64,000 bases of DNA from Halioglobus maricola (GTDB lineage Bacteria > Pseudomonadota > Gammaproteobacteria > Pseudomonadales > Halieaceae): assembly GCF_009388985.1 (NCBI RefSeq), contig NZ_CP036422.1, forward strand, positions 3,548,501 to 3,612,500, in the 5' to 3' direction. The notes under the pieces were generated by a model. The model made no database searches. It was not told the origin of the DNA and worked only from the letters and a program-made list of their open reading frames with translations. The translations under genes and the position numbers were made by a program. Below are positions 25,534-34,783 of the stretch, in pieces (the first letter of the stretch is position 1; each line of letters opens with the position of its first letter).

Positions 25534-25803
25534 CTAACTTCCATGGGGGTTACTCGCGTGTTCAAGGGCATAAATATTCACCAGTGCCTGATCGCGATCG
25601 CCGCCGCAGATACCAGGCTCAGCAGCAAACGCGTTGCACAGTGCCGGCCGGCTGGGGTCACCAAACAGTGCGCACCTGAACTCGCAGTCGAGGTGGATAC
25701 AGCGCTCGCCTGCCGCCTTGCCTTGTGGCATTCCCGGCAGCGGCCCGGTAATGGAAGGCGCAATACAGCAGGCACCGCAAGCAACACGACACTCCACGCT
25801 CAC
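25534..25803 (-). CDS. YkgJ family zinc/iron-binding cysteine-cluster protein
   Basis: 89 residues with the YkgJ cysteine pattern: CRVACGACCIAPSI, HLDCEFRCALFGDPSRPALCNAF, GICGGDRDQAL. The cluster of eight cysteines is thought to bind Zn or an Fe-S centre. GTG 25803 overlaps the MMPL stop by 4 bp (GTGA), and its stop is 5 bp inside the region before the Lon-domain start, so the three are translationally coupled. Function unknown. Confidence 0.85.
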   Translation of the reverse strand: MSVECRVACGACCIAPSITGPLPGMPQGKAAGERCIHLDCEFRCALFGDPSRPALCNAFAAEPGICGGDRDQALVNIYALEHASNPHGS

Positions 25804-28370
25804 TCGCCCTCGGGGCCGAGCGGCTTGAACATGATAATCAGCTGTGGCAACAGCAACAACGCTCCAAGCACGGCAGTAATCATGGCCAGCACAGTGAGCA
25901 GGCCAAAGTAGATGCTGGGATTGAAATTGGACAGGGTCAGCATGCTGAAACCCACCACTACTGTGAGCGTCGTATAGTACATCGCGCGCCCGATACTGCC
26001 GTGGCAGCGATGCATCGCTGCCCGGTAATCCCGGTCGACCCGGAATTCACGCATATAGCGGTGCACATAGTGAATACAGTCATCGACACCGATTCCCACC
26101 ACGATCGCCGCAATAGTGATCGTCATGATATCCAGCGGAATTCCCAGCAGCCCCATCACCCCCAGGACCAATCCCGCGGCCAGGACATTGGGCGCAAGGG
26201 CAATCAAGGCCAGGCTCAGCGAGCGGAACAAGAGCAGGAACATAATCAGGATGGCCGTAAACACCGCCCCTAGGGTAAGGATCTGGGAGCGGAAAAGACT
26301 CTGCAGTACGTTGTTATACAGCACCAGCATGCCTGTGAACTGCACCTGCTCTTCGGCAATGCCCATGTCATTCACGAGGTGGCTGTGTAAGTTCTTCAGG
26401 AACTGATCCCGGCGCAAATTCTCACTCGTTTCCTTGACCCGTACCGACAACCGAGCCTGCTCGTTATCCACCGAGAAGTATGGGTCCACCATCATTCCCT
26501 TGATGTCCTCCGGCAGACTCTTCTGCACCAGCGCCAACTCGACGCTGCCGACATCCTCACCCAGCAAGCTTTTTACCACAGCAAAAACGGTGGACAGCGA
26601 AAGCACCTTGCCCGTCTCCGGCAGCGAGTCGACATAGGCGTGTACCGCGTCCAATTCCCGCATACCTTCCAGACTAAACCAGTAACTGGGCTGGAAATCG
26701 TCATCAGCAGTGGCAAAATCGTCGAAACCACTGTCGAAATCGTCACCCCATTCATCTTCGAACCCACCCTCGAATTCGTCGTCGACCGGCACTGACGGTG
26801 CCACGTCCGCAGCCGGTGTGCTCGCCGCGAGGCCTGGCAAATCTGCATTGAGGTCAGGTGCGTCGAGCAGGATGTCCAATGGGATCGTGCCGCCGAGCTT
26901 GGAGTCGAGCAATTCCATACCCTGATAAATTTCGGTCGATTTGGCGAAGTAATCAATAAAGCGGTTTTCCACTATCAGCCGACTGCACCCCACTCCGATG
27001 AGCACCATCAGCATCAGGGTTATGCCGATAATGGTCCCGCCACGCTTGTCGGTCAGCCGGGCAAACCAGGCCGTGAGTGCGGGATCAGCGCCGGTGTGCA
27101 CGTGAGGTTTGCCCTCGGGCCAGACCAGCATGAGACAGGGTACGAGCACAAACGACATCAGCAAACCGACCGCGATGCCAACAGTCATCATCCAACCGAA
27201 ATCAATCACCGGCTGGAGACCTGACACCACCAGCGAAACAAACGCCACGATGGTCGTGATGCCGGTATAAAAACAGGGCACTGCCATCAGGCGGACAGTC
27301 TCTGCCACGCGCGGTAGCAATTCGCCGTCGGGGTCCAGCGCATGTAGCTCGCGATACCGCACAATCAAATGAATACAGATGGCGAGGGTGATAATGAGCA
27401 GCACCGCCACAAAGTTGGAAGAGATGACCGTCATACGCCAGTCCAGCGCACCGAGCAATCCCAGCATCACGATCACCGTTGAACTGCAGGTAACGAGGGG
27501 AATCACGACCCAGCGCACGCGCCGGAAAACCAGCGCCAACACAACGAGCATGACACCGAGTATGGCACTGCCAAACGTGACCAGGTCGCTGCGAACAAAA
27601 CTGACCATGTCCACCGCTATCATCGGCACACCGCCCACAAAGAGCGTGGCATCGCCGGTGTAACGGGCAGCTATATCGCGCACCGATTGCACCAACTCGC
27701 CGCCCTGTTCCAGGCTCTGTGCCGTATGCGCCTTGAACTCACGCTCAGCCTCTCGCAGGCGCTTGTGTCCAGCGTTATCGAGCGCGCCCTCTTCGCGTTC
27801 AGCGCGGAGGCGGTCACGAGCATTCAGCAACTCGAAGTATTTGTCATCCCGGGCCAGATTGATCTGCACCGCAGTGAGATCGCCATCGCGACTGGCCAAC
27901 AGATCGGCATAGATGGGGCTCGTGGTGAGCTCTTGCAACACCAGATCCAGATCGATATCAGGATCAGTCAGGCTGGGCAGGGGATCGGCTGAGGTAATAT
28001 CGGAAAGCGTGACTGGAGGGCTCTGTAACAGCGGCACATCCCACACCGTAACCACCGAGGACACGCCGCGAACCTGGCGCAACTCGTCCGCCATTGCACG
28101 CAGCGGCTGCAGTGATTCAGGAGCGAGTAGCGGCCCTTCCGGCTGCCAGGTAATAAGCACAAAGTCTTCTGATGAGTAACGCGCACCTACTTCACGGAAC
28201 ACTTCTAGCGACGGGTCACCATGCAGCATCAGGGAGTCCGCCGAGGCATCGAGCTTTATCTTCGGCATCTGCGATGCCGCAGCGCCCACCAGTACAGCCA
28301 TCACCAGCAGCCACAACCACGGGCGACGCAGGACCAGTGTTTCATAGCTGCCGGCGAGGAAAGAACTCAC
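25800..28370 (-). CDS. RND superfamily MMPL (HAE3-type) exporter
   Basis: 856 residues. TM1 is near residues 14-34 (RPWLWLLVMAVLVGAAAS), followed by a periplasmic domain, five TM segments (about 240-430, e.g. VTFGSAILGVMLVVLALVF and TVGIAVGLLMSFVLVPCLM), a second periplasmic domain, and a final TM bundle with GIGVDDCIHYVHRYMREF, the RND signature. This is the MMPL/HAE3 (lipid or hydrophobe transport) branch. The second periplasmic domain contains a strongly acidic aromatic stretch (about 525-560) with repeated F-x-x-G/D-F patterns. It overlaps mpl by 4 bp (GTGA). The cargo is unknown; related proteins move lipids such as hopanoids. Confidence 0.88.
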   Translation of the reverse strand: MSSFLAGSYETLVLRRPWLWLLVMAVLVGAAASQMPKIKLDASADSLMLHGDPSLEVFREVGARYSSEDFVLITWQPEGPLLAPESLQPLRAMADELRQVRGVSSVVTVWDVPLLQSPPVTLSDITSADPLPSLTDPDIDLDLVLQELTTSPIYADLLASRDGDLTAVQINLARDDKYFELLNARDRLRAEREEGALDNAGHKRLREAEREFKAHTAQSLEQGGELVQSVRDIAARYTGDATLFVGGVPMIAVDMVSFVRSDLVTFGSAILGVMLVVLALVFRRVRWVVIPLVTCSSTVIVMLGLLGALDWRMTVISSNFVAVLLIITLAICIHLIVRYRELHALDPDGELLPRVAETVRLMAVPCFYTGITTIVAFVSLVVSGLQPVIDFGWMMTVGIAVGLLMSFVLVPCLMLVWPEGKPHVHTGADPALTAWFARLTDKRGGTIIGITLMLMVLIGVGCSRLIVENRFIDYFAKSTEIYQGMELLDSKLGGTIPLDILLDAPDLNADLPGLAASTPAADVAPSVPVDDEFEGGFEDEWGDDFDSGFDDFATADDDFQPSYWFSLEGMRELDAVHAYVDSLPETGKVLSLSTVFAVVKSLLGEDVGSVELALVQKSLPEDIKGMMVDPYFSVDNEQARLSVRVKETSENLRRDQFLKNLHSHLVNDMGIAEEQVQFTGMLVLYNNVLQSLFRSQILTLGAVFTAILIMFLLLFRSLSLALIALAPNVLAAGLVLGVMGLLGIPLDIMTITIAAIVVGIGVDDCIHYVHRYMREFRVDRDYRAAMHRCHGSIGRAMYYTTLTVVVGFSMLTLSNFNPSIYFGLLTVLAMITAVLGALLLLPQLIIMFKPLGPEGE

Positions 28371-29734
28371 GCCCGAACCTCCAGCGCCGCCAACAATTTG
28401 CCATGAATCCCGCCAAAACCACCGTTACTCATCACCACCACACTATCTCCAGGTTGACTCTGGGCAACCACCTCGGCCACCAGGTCATCAATATCCCGAC
28501 TGAGACTGGCATTGCCAGAGGCGTCAATCACATCCTGCATATCCCAATCCACACCGGGCCCCTGATACCAGAACACACGATCTGCTTCTGCCGAACTCGG
28601 CGCCAATTTCGTGCGGTGTTCGCCCATACGCATGGTATTGGAACGCGGCTCGATAAGTGCTATCAGCCGTCCACTACCCGGCCTTGCGCGCATCCCGGCT
28701 AGCGTAGTCGCAATCGCTGTCGGATGATGGGCAAAATCATCATACACGGCAACATCGGCCACCGTACCCAGGTGCTCAAGGCGGCGCTTGATACCTTTGA
28801 ACTGGGCGAGCGCGGCCGCTGCTATCTCGGGCAGTACGCCGACATGCTCTGCCGCTGCCATGGCAGCCATGGCATTTTCAACATTGTGCATTCCACAGTG
28901 TGTCCATCTCACTTCCACCTTGTCCGAGTGGGGGCTACTGACCAGGAACGCCGAGCCATCGGCCTCGAGCAACTCCGCTGACCAGTCTCCCGCGCCCGCC
29001 GCATTGAAGCTCACGCGCGGCGTCCAGCAGCCCATGTCCAGGGTACTGGCGACCGCGTCGCTATCGGCGGGGTGAACAATCCGGCCCAGGGCCGGGACGC
29101 AGCGCACCACGTGATGGAACTGGCGCTGGATAGCGGCCAGATCGGGAAAGATATCTGCATGGTCGAATTCGAGATTGTTGATCACCAGCGTCCGCGGGCG
29201 GTAGTGGATGAATTTCGAGCGCTTATCGAAGAAAGCGGTGTCATATTCGTCGGCTTCCACGACGAAAAAGTCGGTACCTCCCAGGCGGGCCGAAATACCG
29301 AAATCAGCCGGCACACCACCAATCAAAAAGCCCGGCGACATCCCTGCATACTCGAGAATCCACGCCAGCATACTACTGGTACTGGTCTTGCCATGGGTAC
29401 CGGAGGCTGCCAGCACCCAGCGCCCCTGCAACAGGTTTTCGGCCAGCCACTGTGGCCCCGAGGTATAGGCAAGGCCCTGATCGAGCATGTATTCCACCGC
29501 AGGATTACCGCGGCTCATGGCGTTGCCCACTACGACACAATCCGGTGCCGGCTGCAGGTGCTCCGCTTCATAGCCTGTCATCAGATCTATGCCGGCAGCT
29601 TCCAACTGGGTGCTCATAGGAGGGTAGACATTGGCGTCGGAACCGGTGACCCGGTAGCCAAGCTCCCGGGCAAGCAGTGCGATGCCGCCCATGAACGTTC
29701 CGCAAATGCCCAGAATATGAATATGGCCTTTCAA
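28367..29734 (-). CDS. mpl: UDP-N-acetylmuramate:tripeptide ligase
   Basis: 455 residues from TTG 29734, which has AAGGAG 7 nt upstream and gives the family N-terminus KGHIHILGICGTFMGGIALL. The Mur ligase motifs follow: ASGTHGKTSTSSMLAW (ATP loop), FVVEADEYDTAFFDKRSKF, NNLEFDHADIF, and VYDDFAHHPTAI. Mpl reattaches recycled L-Ala-gamma-D-Glu-mDAP to UDP-MurNAc. Upstream in-frame codons (to 29911) carry no homology. First gene of a four-gene minus-strand operon. Confidence 0.93.
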   Translation of the reverse strand: MKGHIHILGICGTFMGGIALLARELGYRVTGSDANVYPPMSTQLEAAGIDLMTGYEAEHLQPAPDCVVVGNAMSRGNPAVEYMLDQGLAYTSGPQWLAENLLQGRWVLAASGTHGKTSTSSMLAWILEYAGMSPGFLIGGVPADFGISARLGGTDFFVVEADEYDTAFFDKRSKFIHYRPRTLVINNLEFDHADIFPDLAAIQRQFHHVVRCVPALGRIVHPADSDAVASTLDMGCWTPRVSFNAAGAGDWSAELLEADGSAFLVSSPHSDKVEVRWTHCGMHNVENAMAAMAAAEHVGVLPEIAAAALAQFKGIKRRLEHLGTVADVAVYDDFAHHPTAIATTLAGMRARPGSGRLIALIEPRSNTMRMGEHRTKLAPSSAEADRVFWYQGPGVDWDMQDVIDASGNASLSRDIDDLVAEVVAQSQPGDSVVVMSNGGFGGIHGKLLAALEVRA

Positions 29735-29909
29735 AAAGCTTCTCCTTAAATCAGCGCGCAATGGTATCACGGAGTGCCCTACATTGACCCAAATCAGCGC
29801 CTGAACGTGCAAGCATACGGGTATTTGCCGTATCATTGCCTGACACCCAAAACCCGTTGGCGCAATGGCCGCGTCACCACCAGGGACACCCCACAAGGGA
29901 TACCGCTCC

Positions 29910-31172
29910 ATGCCAAAGAAAAACGCTTTCTACGCCCAGTCGGGCGGGGTGACTGCTGTCATCAACGCCTCAGCCTGCGGCACCATCGAAACCGCGCGCA
30001 AACACAAAGACAAGATCGGCAAAGTCTACGCCGGCCGCAACGGCATCATCGGCGCCTTGCGAGAAGAGCTCATCGACACCAGCAAAGAGAGCCGCGCTGC
30101 CATTCACGGCCTGCTGACAACACCGTCCGGCGCATTCGGCTCCTGTCGTCACAAAATGAAGAGCATCGAAGAGAATCGTGCTGAGTACGAGCGGCTGATC
30201 GAGGTATTCAAGGCGCACAATATCGGCTACTTCTTCTACAACGGCGGCGGCGATTCTGCCGACACCTGCCTCAAGGTTTCCCAGCTGAGCGAGGCCATGG
30301 GTTACCCACTGCAGGCGATCCACATACCCAAGACCATCGACAACGATCTGCCCCTCACAGACAACTGCCCCGGCTTCGGCTCGGTGGCCAAGTACATCGC
30401 CATCTCCACCCGGGAGGCCGCCCTGGACGTGGCCTCCATGTGTGAATCCTCAACCAAGGTTTTCATCCTCGAGGTCATGGGCCGTCACGCCGGCTGGATT
30501 GCCGCGGCCGGCGGTCTGGCCGCAGAACAGGAAGGCGACGCGCCACACATCATCCTGTTCCCGGAAATTGCCTTCAACCGGGAAAAATTCCTGGCCAAAG
30601 TAAAACGCACGGTGAAGAAACACGGTTTCTGCGTCATCGTGGCGTCAGAGGGAGCCCAGTACAAGGACGGCACCTTCCTGGCCGAATCGGGCCTCAAGGA
30701 CGCCTTCGGCCATAGCCAACTGGGCGGTCTGGCCCCCAATCTGGCGCAAATGGTCAAGGACGAGCTGGGCTATAAGTACCACTGGGCCGTGGCCGACTAC
30801 TTACAGCGTAGCGCCCGCCACATCGCTTCCCAAACCGATGTCGACCAGGCCTATGCTGTTGGCGAAGCGGCCGTCGAGATGGCTCTCGCTGGCAAAAACG
30901 CGGTGATGCCCGCGATCGTCCGCGGCAAAGGCAAGCGCTATCGCTGGTCCATTGGCGAGGTGCCCCTCGCCGACGTCGCCAACGTTGAAAAAATGATGCC
31001 GCGAAATTTCATCACTCGCGACGGGTTCAATATCACCGACGCCGCCCGCGACTACCTGGAACCCCTGATTCAGGGCGAAGCCTACCCCGACTACAAGCGC
31101 GGCATGCCCAAATACGTTCGCCTCAAGAATGAGATGGTGCCCAAGAAACTCAAGAAGTCGTTCAAGATTTAG
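29910..31172 (+). CDS. pfp: pyrophosphate-dependent 6-phosphofructokinase
   Basis: 420 residues from ATG 29910. The phosphofructokinase motifs are AQSGGVTAVINASACG, FYNGGGDSADTCLKV, the catalytic PKTIDNDLPLTDNCPGFGS and EVMGRHAGWIAAAGG. The acidic GGGDS in place of the ATP-type GGDGS and the PKTIDND form point to the PPi-dependent class. The reaction Fru-6-P + PPi = Fru-1,6-P2 + Pi is reversible. Inorganic pyrophosphatase is the next gene, which competes for the same phosphoryl donor. Confidence 0.88.
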   Translation: MPKKNAFYAQSGGVTAVINASACGTIETARKHKDKIGKVYAGRNGIIGALREELIDTSKESRAAIHGLLTTPSGAFGSCRHKMKSIEENRAEYERLIEVFKAHNIGYFFYNGGGDSADTCLKVSQLSEAMGYPLQAIHIPKTIDNDLPLTDNCPGFGSVAKYIAISTREAALDVASMCESSTKVFILEVMGRHAGWIAAAGGLAAEQEGDAPHIILFPEIAFNREKFLAKVKRTVKKHGFCVIVASEGAQYKDGTFLAESGLKDAFGHSQLGGLAPNLAQMVKDELGYKYHWAVADYLQRSARHIASQTDVDQAYAVGEAAVEMALAGKNAVMPAIVRGKGKRYRWSIGEVPLADVANVEKMMPRNFITRDGFNITDAARDYLEPLIQGEAYPDYKRGMPKYVRLKNEMVPKKLKKSFKI

Positions 31173-31342
31173 GACACGCTGACCCGGCAGGTCCGGGAGC
31201 AGGCACAGGGGCCTCGGCAGGCCCTGAGCCTGGTTCACAGGCAGCAACCTGAGAAATCGACCAAGGTAGAGCGGATTTTACCGGTCAATCCCTGTACAAT
31301 TCGCGCCGTCCATATTGAAGCAACCCATTAAAGGAAACGATT

Positions 31343-31993
31343 ATGTACAGCAATCGCGATTTCAACCGCTGGCGCCGGCACCCCTGGCACGGCCTCCACA
31401 TCAAGGCCGATGATGCTCCTGAAGATATCTACCAGGTGTACATCGAGATGACCGCTGACGACGTGGTCAAGTATGAACTGGACAAGGCTTCCGGCTTCCT
31501 GATGGTCGACCGCCCCCAGCGCACCACTTCCAGCCCCCCCGCCCTTTACGGCTTCCTCCCTCGCACACACTGCGCCGAGGAAGTGGCCAACCTGTGCCCC
31601 GATGTCGACGTTGCCGACGGTGACCCGCTGGACGTTTGCGTATTCTCCGAACGTCACATCACCCGCGCTGACATTATTCTGAATGCGCGCGTCATTGGCG
31701 GCATCCAGATGATTGACGGCGGCGAAGCCGACGACAAAATCATCGCAGTACTGGAAGGTGACAACATCTGGGGTGACGTGCACGACATCGCTGACCTGCC
31801 CAAGATCAAGGTCGAGCGCCTGCAGCACTACTTCTCCACCTATAAGCTGGTGCCGGGGAAGGATGTGAACATCAAAGTGGACCATGTCTACGGTCGCGAC
31901 GAGGCCCTGCGTGTCATTGCAGCTGCCGAGAAAGACTACTGGAATCACTTTGGTCACCTGCACGAAGCGGCCAAGCGAGAAGAGAACGCCTAA
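31343..31993 (+). CDS. ppa: inorganic pyrophosphatase family protein
   Basis: 216 residues with the family I pyrophosphatase core: YIEMTADDVVKYELDKASGF, LYGFLPRTHC, DGDPLDVCVFSE (acidic metal site, D-x-D-P-x-D), NARVIGGIQMID, DDKIIAVL, YFSTYK. It is longer than E. coli Ppa (about 175 aa) and uses variant residues at several positions (e.g. YGFLPRTHC for YG-x-I-P-x-T), so it belongs to a divergent subgroup; activity is likely but not certain. AAAGGA precedes the ATG. A promoter with TACAAT at 31295-31300 may serve it. Confidence 0.85.
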   Translation: MYSNRDFNRWRRHPWHGLHIKADDAPEDIYQVYIEMTADDVVKYELDKASGFLMVDRPQRTTSSPPALYGFLPRTHCAEEVANLCPDVDVADGDPLDVCVFSERHITRADIILNARVIGGIQMIDGGEADDKIIAVLEGDNIWGDVHDIADLPKIKVERLQHYFSTYKLVPGKDVNIKVDHVYGRDEALRVIAAAEKDYWNHFGHLHEAAKREENA

Positions 31994-32002
31994 GCTGTGT
32001 TT

Positions 32003-32027
32003 GCCCGGTGCGCCTCGCGCGCCGGGC
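32003..32027. terminator. hairpin between convergent ppa and carboxypeptidase genes
   Basis: GCCCGG (32003-32008) and CCGGGC (32022-32027) with GCGC/GCGC inside form a GC-rich stem. No uridine tract follows on either strand, so it is a possible bidirectional or Rho-assisted stop. Confidence 0.4.
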
Positions 32028-32035
32028 ACCCTACC

Positions 32036-32743
32036 CTAACCCGCTGATGCCGCAGGACACCAACCAATCGGCACGCTGACATAGCGGGCAAATATTGCCG
32101 CCAGCTCCCGCTCTACCTCTTCACGTAAACCGAGCTCTATACCTACCCAACTCGCTTGCAATACGGCCGGCGTAAGCGCGCCTTCACAGCCGCTGGCCAG
32201 CGGTGCATAGCTCAAATGCCAGCGCTCCGGCGCCACCCCTCCGCGGTCTTCGCCATAGGGCCGGAAGAAACCGTGAGACTCGCCTTGCTCCATGCGCGCA
32301 TCCAACCAACAATGCATAGCGTCGAACATGCCGCCAGGGGCGACTTCCTCAGGGCTCAGATGCAGGTGATACCCCTGCGGCATTGCATTCGCATCGTAGA
32401 CATCGAGATCCGTACCCCAGTGATGACGCGACGCGCCAGGCAAGGCCGAAAAACGCAGAATAGCGTGAAGCCGCTCCACGGGCGTGAGCGAAAGAGCATC
32501 CAGCACACGCCCCCCGTCATCGTGGACAGGCCGCTCACCGGCGGCCTTACCATTAAATATCGCCAACTGGCGCTCGAACGAGCGGAAACAACTGGCAGTT
32601 GCGAGCTCAAAGCCAGCTGCCCGCGCATCATCCTGCAGTCGAGCAAACGCAGCCACCACCTCCGGACAAAGCCTGACGCTGTCTCCGGCGGCCACCAGAT
32701 GCGACTCATCGCGACCTAGCAATTGCTCAGTTGTTAAGCTCAT
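32036..32743 (-). CDS. M15-family D-alanyl-D-alanine carboxypeptidase
   Basis: 235 residues of the VanY/M15 type. The zinc site motifs are SRHHWGTDLDVYDANAM (H-x6-D) and APERWHLSYAPLA (E-x-x-H). It trims D-Ala from peptidoglycan stems. There is no evident signal peptide, so location is uncertain; several family members of this size appear cytoplasmic by sequence. ATG 32743 overlaps the sfsA stop by 4 bp (ATGA). Confidence 0.82.
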   Translation of the reverse strand: MSLTTEQLLGRDESHLVAAGDSVRLCPEVVAAFARLQDDARAAGFELATASCFRSFERQLAIFNGKAAGERPVHDDGGRVLDALSLTPVERLHAILRFSALPGASRHHWGTDLDVYDANAMPQGYHLHLSPEEVAPGGMFDAMHCWLDARMEQGESHGFFRPYGEDRGGVAPERWHLSYAPLASGCEGALTPAVLQASWVGIELGLREEVERELAAIFARYVSVPIGWCPAASAG

Positions 32744-33450
32744 AACGGATCCACGCTAAAACCGAGAGGGCGCTCAACGCGCATCTCTTCCGGGCTGATC
32801 TTTGCACCCCAGGCTAACACCTCTACACCTGCCGCCACGACCTCTGCCAGCGTGTCTCGGTACCGAGGGTCGATCTCGCCGGCGGCACTGACGTGATCAA
32901 CACCCTCATGCAGAGCGCAGAAAAACATCACTGCTCTTGTATCGGGAGCCAGCACATTACGCAGTTCCCGCAGATGCTTACGGCCCCGGTCGCTGACCGC
33001 ATCAGGGAACAGCCCCTGACCGCCAGCCGGGCACAACGTTACCGACTTGACCTCCACAAACACCTTGCCGGGATCGCCTTCGAGCACCAAGTCGGCCCGG
33101 CTGCCCTCGCCGTACTTCACCTCGGTGCGTATCTCGGGGTAGTCGCTGAAACCCGGAATCCTGCCCACTGCAAAGGCCTCTTTCACGAGCTTGTTCGCGC
33201 GCGCCGAATGGATACAGGCCATACCTGTGTCGGTCTCAACCAACTCCCATGTGTGGGGATACTTGCGGGTTTTCGAATCGGAGCGGCTCAGCCATACTTT
33301 CCAGCCCGGCTCCGCACAGCCAGTCATAGCACCGGTATTGGGGCAGTGGACGGTAATCACTTCACCGCTGGACAGCTGTACATCTGCGAGGAAGCGCTTG
33401 TAACGCTTGATTAACACGCCCTCGATCAGGCCACTCGCATCAGTGCTCAC
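32740..33450 (-). CDS. sfsA: SfsA, sugar fermentation stimulation protein
   Basis: 236 residues, full length for SfsA. Conserved stretches are GVLIKRYKRFLADVQL, HCPNTGAMTGCAEPG, VEVKSVTLC (PD-D/E-x-K-type nuclease-like core with the GDPGKVFVEVKS strand) and FFCALHEGVDHVSAAGEIDPRY. It has been described as DNA-binding and more recently grouped with nucleases; its role is unsettled. The GTG start overlaps the aminotransferase stop. Confidence 0.92.
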   Translation of the reverse strand: MSTDASGLIEGVLIKRYKRFLADVQLSSGEVITVHCPNTGAMTGCAEPGWKVWLSRSDSKTRKYPHTWELVETDTGMACIHSARANKLVKEAFAVGRIPGFSDYPEIRTEVKYGEGSRADLVLEGDPGKVFVEVKSVTLCPAGGQGLFPDAVSDRGRKHLRELRNVLAPDTRAVMFFCALHEGVDHVSAAGEIDPRYRDTLAEVVAAGVEVLAWGAKISPEEMRVERPLGFSVDPL

Positions 33451-34622
33451 TTCAACACTCCTGCCAACCGCTCCACAGCCTGTTCGAGACGTTCCATGGA
33501 TGTCGTGTAGGAAAATCGTAAATGCTCCGCGGCACGATGATGGCCGAAGTCCAGGCCCGGCGTCAGGGCAACGCCATGCTCCTCCAGCAACCGCATGCAG
33601 AACGCCTGGCTGTCGTCGGTAAACCGGGAGGCATTGGCGTAAATATAAAACGCGCCCTCCGGCTTGCAGCCCACGTCAAAGCCCAGGTCCTGCACCGCAG
33701 GGTAGAGAAAATCGCGGCGCTGGCGAAACGTATCCCGCCGCGCGTTCAGTTGCTCGCGGGCCGCTGGCTCAAAACCCGCGAGCGCAGCGTGCTGGGCCAT
33801 GGTAGACATGGAAATAAACAGATTCTGGGCCAGCTTCTCCATCTCGGCCACCGCTGCTTCCGGGGCCACCAGCCAACCCAGGCGCCAGCCGGTCATGCCG
33901 AAATATTTTGAAAAACTATTGATGACAAAGGCGTCCTGATCCACCTCGAGAACACTGGGCGCCGGCGCGTCATATCCCAGGCCATGATAGATTTCATCCA
34001 CCACAAGATGCCCCTGACGAGCTTTCACTGCCGCCGCCATGCCAGCGAGTTCCTCTCTTGATAAAGCAGTGCCGGTGGGATTGGCAGGCGAGGCAACCAT
34101 GGCGCCCACGGTGTTCTCTCGCCAGTGTTCGGCCACTCGCTCAGGCGTCAACTGATAGCGCGAGGCCGCATCGACGGCCACCAACTGCCCCTCACCTTCC
34201 ACCAGACGCAGGAAATGACGGTTACAGGGATAGCCCGGGTCTGCCATCAACATGCCCTCGCCCGGATTCACCAACAGAGCAGCGACCAGCAGCAGAGCAC
34301 CGGAGGCGCCCGGTGTAATCATGATGCGCTGCGGCGCGATGTCCAGACCGTACTCCGATTCATAAAAGGCTGATAGTGCCTCGCGCAGCTGGGGAATTCC
34401 CGCAGCTTCAGAATAGTGCGTGGCGCCATCGGCCAGTGCCTTGCGACCCGCTTCAACGATAGGCGCAATGGTGGCGAAATCCGGCTCACCCGCGGCGAGA
34501 TGAACAACATCCCTCCCCTGCGCCTCAAGCTCCCTGGCACGGGTCAATACTTCCACCACCCGAAAAGGCTCGATGTCCTGCAGACGCCGGGCAAAACCGC
34601 CGGCGCCGTAATGTTTGTTCAT
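33447..34622 (-). CDS. class I/II pyridoxal-phosphate aminotransferase
   Basis: 391 residues of fold type I. Motifs: HLAAGEPDFATIAPIVEAGRK, ASPANPTGTALSREEL (N-P-T-G), LVVDEIYHGLGYD (D and Y contacting PLP), VINSFSKYFGMTGWRLGW (Schiff-base Lys in SFSKYFG) and FSYTTSMERL (Arg variant region near the C-terminus). It is close to the aspartate/valine-pyruvate aminotransferase group; the substrate cannot be fixed from sequence. First gene of an aminotransferase-sfsA-carboxypeptidase operon with overlapping stops and starts. Confidence 0.88.
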   Translation of the reverse strand: MNKHYGAGGFARRLQDIEPFRVVEVLTRARELEAQGRDVVHLAAGEPDFATIAPIVEAGRKALADGATHYSEAAGIPQLREALSAFYESEYGLDIAPQRIMITPGASGALLLVAALLVNPGEGMLMADPGYPCNRHFLRLVEGEGQLVAVDAASRYQLTPERVAEHWRENTVGAMVASPANPTGTALSREELAGMAAAVKARQGHLVVDEIYHGLGYDAPAPSVLEVDQDAFVINSFSKYFGMTGWRLGWLVAPEAAVAEMEKLAQNLFISMSTMAQHAALAGFEPAAREQLNARRDTFRQRRDFLYPAVQDLGFDVGCKPEGAFYIYANASRFTDDSQAFCMRLLEEHGVALTPGLDFGHHRAAEHLRFSYTTSMERLEQAVERLAGVLK

Positions 34623-34783
34623 ATATCCCCCGCATCAGTGCACGCCATTCTAACAACAGACTAAAAAGCTGGCACGCCGGCAATGAATCTGGTAGTTTCT
34701 CCGCCCTTGGTCGAGACGGGTTTGCCGAAACGACCATTCTGTGAGTATTGTGTCGTCAATGTTTTTAGTTATGGAAAGCAGCC

